Source: Enterococcus sp. PF1-24 (GTDB lineage Bacteria > Bacillota > Bacilli > Lactobacillales > Enterococcaceae). Taken from it: a stretch of DNA of 64,000 bases. Where the stretch lies: the NCBI RefSeq assembly GCF_029893325.1, contig NZ_JARXWL010000006.1:1-64000 (forward strand). The letters are read 5' to 3'. This document shows positions 54,228-62,965 of the stretch, in pieces. Every line of letters starts with the position of its first letter. Within the stretch, counting starts at the first letter, position 1. The position numbers were made by a program, and so were the translations under genes. The notes under the pieces were generated by a model that did no database searches, was not told the origin of the DNA, and was given only the letters and a program-made list of their open reading frames with translations.

Positions 54228-55151
54228 ATGCTTAATAAAAAAGAAAAAATGTTTTCTAAAAATAAATCAAAAAGTAAAAGTCGTGGAGAAGCAATTACCG
54301 CTTATTTAATGTTATTACCTGATATTTTAGGTTTAGGGATATTCGTATTTATTCCGATGTTGTATGCAATTTATGTGAGTTTCCATCAATGGAATGGCTT
54401 AACAGATATGCAATTTACAGGGCTTGATAATTATAAGCGATTACTTGCAGACAAAGATTTTTTCAATTCTTTAAAAACTACATTGACTTATGCAATTATT
54501 TACATTCCTAGTGTTTACTGTATTTCATTAGGCTTAGCGATGATTACTGTCAACTTAAAAGGAAAATTAGAAGTTTTTGCTAGAATGGCTTACTTTATTC
54601 CGTATTCAATATCAACGGTAGTAGCGGCGTTAGTTTGGACTTTTATGTATGATCCGAAACGTGGTTATTTCAATAAGATTTTAGGAATGTTAGGCTTTGA
54701 AAATCAGAACTTTTTAGCGGATCGTGATCAAGCACTATTTGCAGTCATTGCGGTAGGTGTCTGGCTAATTGTAGGTTATAACATGGTGATTTTCATTTCA
54801 GCATTAAAAGATGTTCCTAAAATGTATTATGAAGCTGCTGAAATGGATGGAGCTAACGCACTTCAGAAGTTTTTTAACGTAACTATGCCGCAGATTAAAA
54901 ATACGACAGTTTTCATTTTAGTAGTGACAACAATTGGCTCTTTTCAGGTTTTTGACCAAATTAAAATTATGACCAATGGTGGCCCGGCAAAAGCTACTGA
55001 AGTAACGGTTTTTAGAATCTATGATCAAGCTTTTACGATGTATGATTTTGGCTATTCGTCTACCATGGCAGTAGCGCTATTTTTCTTGATTATGGGATTA
55101 TCTTATTTCCAATTTAAATCTATGGGAGAAGATAAGGGGGCATCTAAATGA
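54228..55151 (+). CDS. Sugar ABC transporter permease (MalF/UgpA-type)
   Basis: A 307-residue permease with six hydrophobic segments after a Lys-rich N-terminus. The EAA loop that contacts the ATPase is YYEAAEMDGANALQKFFNVT near residue 204. GGAGGG precedes the ATG. It overlaps the next permease by 4 bases. No ATPase gene is in the operon, so a shared MsmK-like ATPase elsewhere must power it. Confidence 0.94.
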   Translation: MLNKKEKMFSKNKSKSKSRGEAITAYLMLLPDILGLGIFVFIPMLYAIYVSFHQWNGLTDMQFTGLDNYKRLLADKDFFNSLKTTLTYAIIYIPSVYCISLGLAMITVNLKGKLEVFARMAYFIPYSISTVVAALVWTFMYDPKRGYFNKILGMLGFENQNFLADRDQALFAVIAVGVWLIVGYNMVIFISALKDVPKMYYEAAEMDGANALQKFFNVTMPQIKNTTVFILVVTTIGSFQVFDQIKIMTNGGPAKATEVTVFRIYDQAFTMYDFGYSSTMAVALFFLIMGLSYFQFKSMGEDKGASK

Positions 55152-55969
55152 GAAGTAAAAAGAAACAATGGACAATTAATATTTGTGCAATTTTATTAGC
55201 TCTAGTTTTTTTGTTTCCAATTTATGTAATGATTCTGAGTTCTCTAAAACCTAGTTCCGAAATTTTTAAAATGTCATTAATTCCAGATTTTAGCATTTTG
55301 ACTTTAGATAATTTTCGAGAAGTACTAGATAATGATTTTTTCTTTAGAAGTATGTTGAATTCATTTATTATTGCGACTTCAATTACGATAGCGGCTTTAT
55401 TTTTTCACTCTATGGCAGGATATGCTCTTGCGAAAATGCGATTTCCTGGAAAAAAATTGATTTTTGGGTGGTTCATGAGTACGATGATGATTCCCTTTGC
55501 AGTTATTATGATTCCACTTTTTATAATTGTACGACAAATGGGGTTGTTGAACACTTTGTGGGCAGTTATTTTGCCACTTCTACCTAATGCGTATGGCATT
55601 TTCTTATATCGACAGTTCTTTATGAATATCCCGGATTCGTTAATGGAAGCAGCCAAAATAGATGGTTTATCAAATTTCAAAATTTTTTGGAAAATCTATA
55701 TGCCACTTTCAAAACCAATTACAGTTACTTTAGCAATAACTTTTTTTGTTACTAACTGGAATACGTATTTATGGCCACTTATTGTGACTCAAAAACAGGA
55801 GTTATGGGTGATTCAAGTAGCGATGGCGAATTTTAAACAAGAACATACAACTGCTTGGAATTTAATTTTAGCTGGGGCAGTAATTGCAGCTTTACCAACT
55901 GTTATCCTATTCTTTATATTCCAAAAATATATCAAAGATGGTATTAAAACTTCTGGTATGAAGGAATAG
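55148..55969 (+). CDS. Sugar ABC transporter permease (MalG/UgpE-type)
   Basis: A 273-residue permease with six hydrophobic segments. The EAA loop is LMEAAKIDGLSNFKIFWKIY near residue 160. The start ATGA overlaps the stop of the previous permease. It is followed after 72 bases by the GH172 gene. Confidence 0.94.
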   Translation: MRSKKKQWTINICAILLALVFLFPIYVMILSSLKPSSEIFKMSLIPDFSILTLDNFREVLDNDFFFRSMLNSFIIATSITIAALFFHSMAGYALAKMRFPGKKLIFGWFMSTMMIPFAVIMIPLFIIVRQMGLLNTLWAVILPLLPNAYGIFLYRQFFMNIPDSLMEAAKIDGLSNFKIFWKIYMPLSKPITVTLAITFFVTNWNTYLWPLIVTQKQELWVIQVAMANFKQEHTTAWNLILAGAVIAALPTVILFFIFQKYIKDGIKTSGMKE

Positions 55970-56040
55970 GTATGAGTTTGATTGAGATGAAAATAGCAAA
56001 ATAGATTTTGATATCATAAAATGAATGAGGAGAAAATATA

Positions 56041-57141
56041 ATGAATGGATTTGGAAGTTCACTGAGAGATATTTGTAAGGAAAGAGTTGGAAGCAGAAAA
56101 CGAGTTTCTAGCTATGATACTACAGGTGGTAATCGTGACTTTTTAAAAGTTTACCCAGGTGATAGACAAGATATTGCATTAATAGAGGGAGCAGGTTGTA
56201 TTACCCATATTTGGATGACCATGGCACCTTTAGAAGAAATTATGGAAGAGTTTTTATATCGAAAAATCATTTTACGCATGTATTGGGAAGATGAAGAAAC
56301 ACCGAGTGTGGAAGTTCCGATTGGTGATTTTTTTGGAATGGGACATGGTATTACAAAAAATTATGTTTCAGCTCCCTTTCAGATGGGACCAGAAGGTGGT
56401 CAAGCTTTAAATTGCTTTTTGCCAATGCCTTTTTCGAAGAAGGCACGTATAGAAATTGAATCAAATGCTAGTGAACCAATTAAGTTTTACTTTTATGTGG
56501 ATTATGAAGCATATCAAAATGCTCCAGATACGAATTTACGTTTCCATGCATACTGGCATCGTGAAGTGACAAAAGGTATTGACTCAGATAAGGTGGATAA
56601 TGCATTTTATGAGTTTGGTGGTAAAAATACAACGGGCCAAAATAATTATGTTTTATTAGAAACGGAAGGAAAAGGACATTACATTGGCTGCAATTTAAAT
56701 ATTCATAATCTTCGATTTACTAACAATTGGAATTGGTACGGTGAAGGCGATGATATGATTTTTATTGATGGTGAGACCTGGCCGCCTTCCCTTCACGGAA
56801 CGGGAACTGAGGATTATTTTAATACAGCATGGTGTCCTACAGAGGAGTATCAAAGTCCTTACTTTGGTTTATTATTAGGTGGTGATGCCAATTGGGGTGG
56901 TAAAATTTCGACATATCGTTATCATATTGAAGATCCAGTTATGTTTGAAAAATCGATCAAAGTAACGATTGAACATGGTCATAATAATCATCGAAGTGAT
57001 GATTACAGTAGTACTGCTTATTGGTATCAAACAGAACCACATCAAACTTTTAATGATATTCTACCGGTCGAAGAACGCCTACCATTACCTGATATTGTTG
57101 CTCCACATGCTAGCGAAACCGAAAATTTCTTTAATTATTAG
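56041..57141 (+). CDS. DUF2961 / GH172-family glycoside hydrolase
   Basis: A 366-residue protein with the DUF2961 fold, now glycoside hydrolase family 172. Conserved blocks are SYDTTGGNRDFLKVYPGD near residue 23, ITHIWMT near residue 58, VPIGDFFGMGHG near residue 96 and LHGTGTEDYFNTAW near residue 250, whose Glu is probably catalytic. Known GH172 enzymes cleave alpha-D-fructofuranosides (difructose dianhydride type) or alpha-D-arabinofuranosides. No signal peptide, so it acts on imported sugar. GAGGAG precedes the ATG. Beside a D-arabinose-phosphate isomerase, arabinofuranoside is the better guess. Confidence 0.9.
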   Translation: MNGFGSSLRDICKERVGSRKRVSSYDTTGGNRDFLKVYPGDRQDIALIEGAGCITHIWMTMAPLEEIMEEFLYRKIILRMYWEDEETPSVEVPIGDFFGMGHGITKNYVSAPFQMGPEGGQALNCFLPMPFSKKARIEIESNASEPIKFYFYVDYEAYQNAPDTNLRFHAYWHREVTKGIDSDKVDNAFYEFGGKNTTGQNNYVLLETEGKGHYIGCNLNIHNLRFTNNWNWYGEGDDMIFIDGETWPPSLHGTGTEDYFNTAWCPTEEYQSPYFGLLLGGDANWGGKISTYRYHIEDPVMFEKSIKVTIEHGHNNHRSDDYSSTAYWYQTEPHQTFNDILPVEERLPLPDIVAPHASETENFFNY

Positions 57142-57182
57142 TTAAATAAATTGTTTTCAAAAAAGAAAAGAGGCGTATCCTA

Positions 57183-58463
57183 TTGAAAAAGAAAGTCTTT
57201 TGGTTCATTTTTTTATTAAGCGTTGTGAGTATCTGCTTTACTGCTTGTGGAAAAAAGGAAGAAGCTTCAAATAATGAACAAATTGAATTACAATTTTGGC
57301 ATTTTTGGTCGAAAGATGGTGGAGAAGATAAGTTTTTCAAAAAAAGAATTGCTGAGTTTGAAGAACAGAACCCACATATCAAGATTGTCGACAGTAATAT
57401 ACCCGTTGATGATTATATGGGAACAAAATTGGCAACAGCATTTGCTTCTGGCGAAGGACCTGACATTTTTGTTGCTAGTCCAGGAACCATAGGTAGTTTT
57501 AAAACTGCCGGTGTTTTATATTCATTAGATGATATTTTTTCTGAAACCGTACGAGCTGATTACTCACCGGCGTCAATTGAGGCGGTAACAGATGAAAAAG
57601 GGCAAATTATAGCAGTACCAACCGAACAAGATTTAGTTGCACTATTTTATGATATTGATTTGCTAGCTGAACAGAATATAGCTCCCCCTACTACTTGGGA
57701 TGAGTTACTTACTGCTGCAAAAAAACTAACAACGAATGACCGTTCGGGACTGACTTTCGAAGTTAATAAAGGTGCTTTTCAAAACTTTTTAATGATGCCT
57801 TTTTTGTGGCAACAAGGTAGCGACTATATTGTTGATGGCAAATCAAATTTGGATTCTCCAGAAGTTATAAAAGCTTTAACATTTTGGAGAGAATTTATTG
57901 ATAATGGTAGTGCTAATATTAAACCTTCGCGAGGTGCAGGCGATGTAGGCATCTTAGGAGATGATGAAACTGCACTATGGATTGGTGGAACAGTAGGAAT
58001 TAGAGCACTTAACGATGAGTATAAAGACCGAAATATTGGTGTTGTTCCTTTGCCCAAACCAGATGATGATGCGAAAGATGTAACGGTTGCTGGTGGTTGG
58101 AGCTTTGTAGTTAATAATCAAAGTAAACATCCTAAAGAAGCAGCAGAATTTATAAAATACATGTTTTTAGATGAATCTGGAGAAAATAGTTTGAAGTGGA
58201 ATACTGAAGCGAAATTCTCATATTCTCCACGAAAAAGTGTTGTAGAAAAAGGTGAAGCCGACTATCAACAAAATCTAGCAAAAGAAATAACAGAAAATAT
58301 TTATGGTACAGAACGCCCTGAATCGTCTTTACCTTCAGAAGTAAGTGATATTATCGGTGACATGATTCAAGATGCTCTATTTGGAAGTTCTCCCGAAGAA
58401 GCAGCTAAGAAAGCACATGAAAAACTGACGGAATTTATCGCAGACTATGAAGGTGATTTATAA
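57183..58463 (+). CDS. Sugar ABC transporter binding lipoprotein 2
   Basis: A 426-residue paralog of the protein at 52838, alike over the whole length (shared EFWxHWxxDGGE-type start, GEGPDxFxASPGT, NTEAKFSYSPRKSV). The signal peptide ends in lipobox FTAC with Cys22. The start is TTG. It follows GH172 by 41 bases and ends the operon at a terminator. It probably binds a related sugar and shares the same permeases. Confidence 0.93.
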   Translation: MKKKVFWFIFLLSVVSICFTACGKKEEASNNEQIELQFWHFWSKDGGEDKFFKKRIAEFEEQNPHIKIVDSNIPVDDYMGTKLATAFASGEGPDIFVASPGTIGSFKTAGVLYSLDDIFSETVRADYSPASIEAVTDEKGQIIAVPTEQDLVALFYDIDLLAEQNIAPPTTWDELLTAAKKLTTNDRSGLTFEVNKGAFQNFLMMPFLWQQGSDYIVDGKSNLDSPEVIKALTFWREFIDNGSANIKPSRGAGDVGILGDDETALWIGGTVGIRALNDEYKDRNIGVVPLPKPDDDAKDVTVAGGWSFVVNNQSKHPKEAAEFIKYMFLDESGENSLKWNTEAKFSYSPRKSVVEKGEADYQQNLAKEITENIYGTERPESSLPSEVSDIIGDMIQDALFGSSPEEAAKKAHEKLTEFIADYEGDL

Positions 58464-58493
58464 GTTTACTATCAAAATTTTAATGTTTTTTTG

Positions 58494-58521
58494 AGGAACG
58501 GAGAGATCCGTTCCTTTTTTA
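58494..58521 (+). terminator. Terminator of pentose locus
   Basis: AGGAACGGA-GAGA-TCCGTTCCT followed by TTTTT. Confidence 0.9.
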
Positions 58522-58722
58522 CTGCTGATTTTTGGCGATATAGTTGCATAAAATAACACTTGTATAGTTACGGATTTACACTTTCCCCGCAAAGAAAATT
58601 AGTAATAAAAAGTGGGACTAGAAAAATTTTGTTAATTATCAGAATAAGTGAAGTTTCAGCTTGCTTTTTCAAGCAAATCCACGTAACATAACTAGTATAT
58701 TCATAGAAGGATTGAAAATATA

Positions 58723-60912
58723 ATGACAAAAAATATTAAAGAGGATGATCACCGCGATTCCGCGTTATCTATAGATGAAAATACAACTGAAAAAGTAGCA
58801 ACTGGTTCACAAGAATTAGCCAGTTTTAAAGAAATGATAGAAAAAAGTTTAGAAGAAGGTCGTAGAAAAAGGCAAGAGTTAATTGAAAAAGAGACCGCTG
58901 AAGCAGCTGCAGAAAAAGAAAAACAAGAAGAAATAGCAAATCAGGTAGCAGAAGCTCCACCTGAAGAGCAAGAAACTGATAAAGTAAGTTCAGAAGAAAA
59001 AGACAAAGAAGAAGTTTCCGAAGAAGCAGAAGAAGACACTGATACCGAAAAGAAAAAGAAGAAAGATAAAGAGGATGAAACTCTTAAAAGGCGTTATATC
59101 ACTGGCTTGAACGGCGTGCGTTCAGTCGCAGTAATTGGCGTCATTTTATATCATTTATTGCCTTCCAGTATGAAAGGTGGGTATTTAGGAGTTCCAATAT
59201 TTTTTGTCGTTTCAGGCTATTTATTAACAGATGGTTTGTTACGACAGTGGGATAATAATAAAAAAATTGATTTGAAAAATTTATATTTCCGACGAATGAA
59301 GCGATTATATCCTTCCTTGTTGGCAATGTTCTTAATGGCGATTAGCTATATGACTCTGTTTCAACGGAATTTGTTGCGAGACATTCGGCAAATTGTTGCT
59401 AGTAGTTTATTGTGGGTGAATAATTGGTGGCAGATTAATAACGGGCTTTCTTATTTTGATCGTTTTGGGAATGAATCACCATTTACGCATATTTGGTCGT
59501 TGGCGGTTGAAAGTCAGCATTTCCTGATTTGGCCTTTAATTTTTATTTTATTGAAGCGTTTCTTAGGGAAGCGTTCAAAAATGTTTTATGCGACAGCGGG
59601 CTTGGCAGTTATTTCCGGCTTATTGATGTTGATTTTATATAAACCAGGAGTAGATCCAAGCCGGGTTTATTATGGCACAGATACACGTGTGTTCTCTTTA
59701 CTACTTGGTGGCGCATTAGGGATGGTTTGGCCTAGCGATAAAATCAAAGAAAAAATCTCGAAAGAAGCTCGGGCTATTTTAAATGCTATTGGAATTGCTG
59801 CGCTAATCATTGTGATTTTAGGCCTATTATTTTTGAAGGCCGACAGTACTTTCGTTTACTATGGCGGGATGTTTTTGTACAGCGTTGTGTGCTGCGTTTT
59901 AGTGGCGATTACGGCGCATCCTGGCGCATCTTTAGGGAAATGGTTAACGAATCCTGTCTTTGATTGGTTAGGTAAACGGAGTTATGGAATTTATTTATAT
60001 CAATTTCCAGTTATGATTTTTTATGAAGCGAAAGTTCGTAATATTAATAATCTGTTAGGTTTACACATTATTATTGAATTAGTGCTGATTTTAGGAATTA
60101 GTGAACTTTCTTATCGCTTTATTGAAGAGCCTTTCCGCCATATGGATTATCGCCAGACTTGGCAAGATTTCAAAGTTTTTATCAAAAAACCGAAATTTTC
60201 CAAAACGCAATTGGTTTCTATCCCAATTATTGCTATGACGGTACTTAGTTTGGTGGGTTTGGTGATTGCACCAACAAAAGCTTCTGTTGAACAAGAGGCG
60301 TTGCAACAGAAAATTGCTGAAAATAAAAAACTAGCTGAAGCTAGTAAAAAGCAAGATGCTGAGAAACAAAGCAATATTGCTGGAATTGAAGACCCAGAGA
60401 ATCTCTATGGGTTGCCACCAGAAAAATTAGCTATCGCAGCTAATATGCAAATTTCTGGTTTTGGTGATTCGTTAATGTTAGCAACAACCAATGAATTGCA
60501 AAATATTTTTCCTAACATTGTGGTTGATGGCGATATTGGTCGCCAGTTGATTGACAGTGCACCTTTAATCAGTAATTTGGTAGAAGAAGATCAATTGCGT
60601 GATGCGGTGATTGTTAGTTTAGGGGCGAATGGTCCTTTTTCAGAAGAAGAATTTGATGGGGTGATGGCTGCTTTTGGTGATCGCCAAATCTTTTGGGTGA
60701 ATTTGTATGTGCCAACGCAACGTTGGGAGACAGAAGTAAATGCCATGTTGACGAAGATGAATGAAAAATATGCCAATCTGACTTTGATTGATTGGCATGA
60801 TTACAGTAGGAGTCATCCCGAATGGTTTTATGAAGATCGTGTGCATCCTAATGAAGCGGGTTCAGTGGCTTATGCTGGCTTAGTTGCCCGAACTATTTTA
60901 AAAGATAAATAA
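58723..60912 (+). CDS. OatA-like acyltransferase with SGNH domain
   Basis: A 729-residue membrane enzyme. About 120 residues of Glu/Lys-rich, probably coiled-coil cytoplasmic sequence come first, longer than in typical OatA. The acyltransferase-3 domain follows (RYITGLNGVRSVAVIGVILYH, about residues 128-500, ten helices, with FTHIWSLAVESQHFLIWPL). A surface SGNH domain ends the protein, with catalytic Ser in GFGDSLML near residue 586 and DRVHPNEAG holding the Asp-His pair. OatA O-acetylates peptidoglycan and confers lysozyme resistance; teichoic acid or other glycans are alternatives. It is monocistronic. Confidence 0.9.
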   Translation: MTKNIKEDDHRDSALSIDENTTEKVATGSQELASFKEMIEKSLEEGRRKRQELIEKETAEAAAEKEKQEEIANQVAEAPPEEQETDKVSSEEKDKEEVSEEAEEDTDTEKKKKKDKEDETLKRRYITGLNGVRSVAVIGVILYHLLPSSMKGGYLGVPIFFVVSGYLLTDGLLRQWDNNKKIDLKNLYFRRMKRLYPSLLAMFLMAISYMTLFQRNLLRDIRQIVASSLLWVNNWWQINNGLSYFDRFGNESPFTHIWSLAVESQHFLIWPLIFILLKRFLGKRSKMFYATAGLAVISGLLMLILYKPGVDPSRVYYGTDTRVFSLLLGGALGMVWPSDKIKEKISKEARAILNAIGIAALIIVILGLLFLKADSTFVYYGGMFLYSVVCCVLVAITAHPGASLGKWLTNPVFDWLGKRSYGIYLYQFPVMIFYEAKVRNINNLLGLHIIIELVLILGISELSYRFIEEPFRHMDYRQTWQDFKVFIKKPKFSKTQLVSIPIIAMTVLSLVGLVIAPTKASVEQEALQQKIAENKKLAEASKKQDAEKQSNIAGIEDPENLYGLPPEKLAIAANMQISGFGDSLMLATTNELQNIFPNIVVDGDIGRQLIDSAPLISNLVEEDQLRDAVIVSLGANGPFSEEEFDGVMAAFGDRQIFWVNLYVPTQRWETEVNAMLTKMNEKYANLTLIDWHDYSRSHPEWFYEDRVHPNEAGSVAYAGLVARTILKDK

Positions 60913-60914
60913 AA

Positions 60915-60960
60915 AAGACTGAATGTTGCAGGAAATAAGCGCAACATTCAGTCTTTTTAG
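60915..60960. terminator. Strong bidirectional terminator
   Basis: AAAAGACTGAATGTTGC and its complement around an 11-base loop, between convergent genes. Confidence 0.92.
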
Positions 60961-60961
60961 G

Positions 60962-61240
60962 TTATAACACGTTTAAATTTTGATGATTTGTTAAATAGCG
61001 TTCTTTATTGGGGCGAGTCAATTTTTTAAAAGCTGTTTCAGCTTTAGTAGCTTCACTGCGGGTTGAGAAGCTTTCCGCGTGAATCATCGTTAGTGGTCGC
61101 CGAGTTTGTGGGCGAGTATATTTCGCACCAGTTCCTTGATTGTGTTCATTTAAACGCCGAGCCAAATCGGTAGTATAGCCGCCGTAATAACTATTGTCGC
61201 GACAATGGAGCACGTAAAAAAAGTGTTGTTTATTTTCCAT
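60962..61240 (-). CDS. GIY-YIG nuclease-domain protein (UPF0213/YhbQ-like)
   Basis: A 92-residue single-domain protein. FYVLHCRDNSYYGGYTTDLA is the GIY-YIG core (with YYGGYT as the second half), followed by RRLNEHNQGTGAKYTRPQTR and a conserved Glu. These small proteins may act in DNA repair, but the role is not established. It overlaps the methyltransferase gene by 11 bases and the two are an operon in many Firmicutes. Confidence 0.92.
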   Translation of the reverse strand: MENKQHFFYVLHCRDNSYYGGYTTDLARRLNEHNQGTGAKYTRPQTRRPLTMIHAESFSTRSEATKAETAFKKLTRPNKERYLTNHQNLNVL

Positions 61241-61967
61241 AAATCATTGCCCGCACTTCTTCTTGATAGTCATCCTGTTCATCATAAGTAATCAAAGGCG
61301 GTAATATTCGCAGACCGTCTTCTTTGCCGTTCTTGATGCTTTCGATTAATAAAATGTTGGCTTCTTTATTGGCTTTAGAATAAACAAAACGGATTTTTTT
61401 CGGAGCTAAGCGCTGTGCCCGCAGCTCATCTAAAATCTCTAAAAAGCGATCCGGGCGATGAACTAAGGCGAAACGGCCGTTTGTTTTTAATAAACGACTG
61501 GCAATTTGGACAACTTCTGTTAAATTGGTTTCAATCTCATGACGAGCGATTGCTAAATGAGCATTAGGATTTTTTTTGCTAGTGGGTAATTCCTTAAAGT
61601 ATGGGGGATTACATAACACTAAATCAACGGAATCAGCTTTAATATGCTGAAAGCTGTCCTTAATATCACTTTGAATCATAGTAACTTGTGCTTCTAAGTG
61701 ATTCAGTTGAATACTTCGCTGCCCCATATCAGCTAAGCGAGGTTGCAATTCAATTTGGGTAATTTCAGCACTAGTTTTTTTACTGACAAATAAACCAACA
61801 GCGCCATTGCCTGCACATAAATCAACAATCCGACCTTTTTTAGGCAGTTGTGGAAAATTCGCTAATAAGACAGCATCTAAGGAAAAAGAAAAAACTTCGG
61901 CGCTTTGAATGATTTTGACATCATCAGCGTATAATTGATCAATACGTTCATTAGGATATAATTTCAT
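61230..61967 (-). CDS. tRNA1(Val) (adenine37-N6)-methyltransferase-like protein
   Basis: A 245-residue class I methyltransferase of the TrmN6/YabB type. The SAM loop is IVDLCAGNGAVGLFVS near residue 47, and LVLCNPPYFKE near residue 117 is the NPPY motif of base N6-methylation. LAIARHEIETNL follows as in the family. It is the first gene of a two-gene unit with the GIY-YIG gene. Confidence 0.93.
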   Translation of the reverse strand: MKLYPNERIDQLYADDVKIIQSAEVFSFSLDAVLLANFPQLPKKGRIVDLCAGNGAVGLFVSKKTSAEITQIELQPRLADMGQRSIQLNHLEAQVTMIQSDIKDSFQHIKADSVDLVLCNPPYFKELPTSKKNPNAHLAIARHEIETNLTEVVQIASRLLKTNGRFALVHRPDRFLEILDELRAQRLAPKKIRFVYSKANKEANILLIESIKNGKEDGLRILPPLITYDEQDDYQEEVRAMIYGK

Positions 61968-62203
61968 TATTTTCTACTCTTTCAAAAATTTCGCTAGATT
62001 TATTATACTCTACCAAAAAAAAGCTGCAACTAGAATTGAAGACTTTCTTTTTGCACTCCGTATGTTTATGGAGTATAATAATATTATTTACTAGAAAAAA
62101 TACTTGTCAAATAAATGGATTTTAGGCATATTAAGGAATAGTTAAGATTTTAATACAAAAGCTCAGCCTGTGGGTTCAGCTTTTTAAGAAAAGGAAGAAA
62201 AAT

Positions 62204-62821
62204 ATGTTTTATCGCTTTATTCGAGTCGTTGCGCGGGTGGTTTTATTTATCGTCAACGGCAATGCTCATTATGAGAACCGTGAAGCTTTACCGCAAGACG
62301 AAAATTATATTTTAGTCGCTCCTCATCGAACCTGGTGGGAACCTGTTCATATGGCTGTAGGCGCTTCGCCGAAGAAGTTCAGTTTTATGGCAAAAGAAGA
62401 ATTATTTAAAAATCCAATTTTGCGTTATATTTTAGTTCACGCCAATGCTTTCCCAGTAAAACGGGATAATCCTGGCCCGAGCGCCATTAAAACGCCAGTT
62501 AAACTTTTAAAAGATACTGATTTAAGTTTAATTATGTTTCCTAGTGGTACGCGCCATTCCACTGCTTTAAAAGGCGGTATGGCACTGATTGCTAAAATGG
62601 CGAAAGTTAAAATTGTTCCTTGTGTTTATCAAGGTCCCTTAACTTTTAAAGGGGTTTTAAAACGAAAACGAATTACTGTCCGTTTTGGAGAAGCCATTGA
62701 TATTAGTGATATTAAAAAAATGGATAAAGATGGCTTAGCAGAAGTTGAAACGCGCTTGCAAGGGGCCTTTGATCAACTGGATACAGAAATTGATCCAAAT
62801 TTTAAATACGAACCAAAATAA
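62204..62821 (+). CDS. plsC: 1-acyl-sn-glycerol-3-phosphate acyltransferase
   Basis: A 205-residue membrane-associated acyltransferase making phosphatidic acid. The catalytic HX4D motif appears as HRTWWE (PHRTWWEP) near residue 47, with Glu in place of Asp. FPVKRDNP near residue 85 and FPSGTRHST near residue 111 are the substrate-binding blocks. AAAGGAAG precedes the ATG. It is monocistronic. Confidence 0.93.
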   Translation: MFYRFIRVVARVVLFIVNGNAHYENREALPQDENYILVAPHRTWWEPVHMAVGASPKKFSFMAKEELFKNPILRYILVHANAFPVKRDNPGPSAIKTPVKLLKDTDLSLIMFPSGTRHSTALKGGMALIAKMAKVKIVPCVYQGPLTFKGVLKRKRITVRFGEAIDISDIKKMDKDGLAEVETRLQGAFDQLDTEIDPNFKYEPK

Positions 62822-62825
62822 TTTA

Positions 62826-62866
62826 AAGGAACAAGCTAAGAGAGAAAATCTTTTAGCTTGTTTTTT
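62826..62866 (+). terminator. Terminator after plsC
   Basis: AACAAGCTAA and TTAGCTTGTTTTTT arms. Confidence 0.85.
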
Positions 62867-62965
62867 AGGCAATAAGCTTTATTTTTCTTTAGTTAATCTT
62901 TGAATAAATTTATTTAGAAATGTTATAATGGTTAGAAGGGCTTTTTTTATGGAAGGTGGGAGAAA

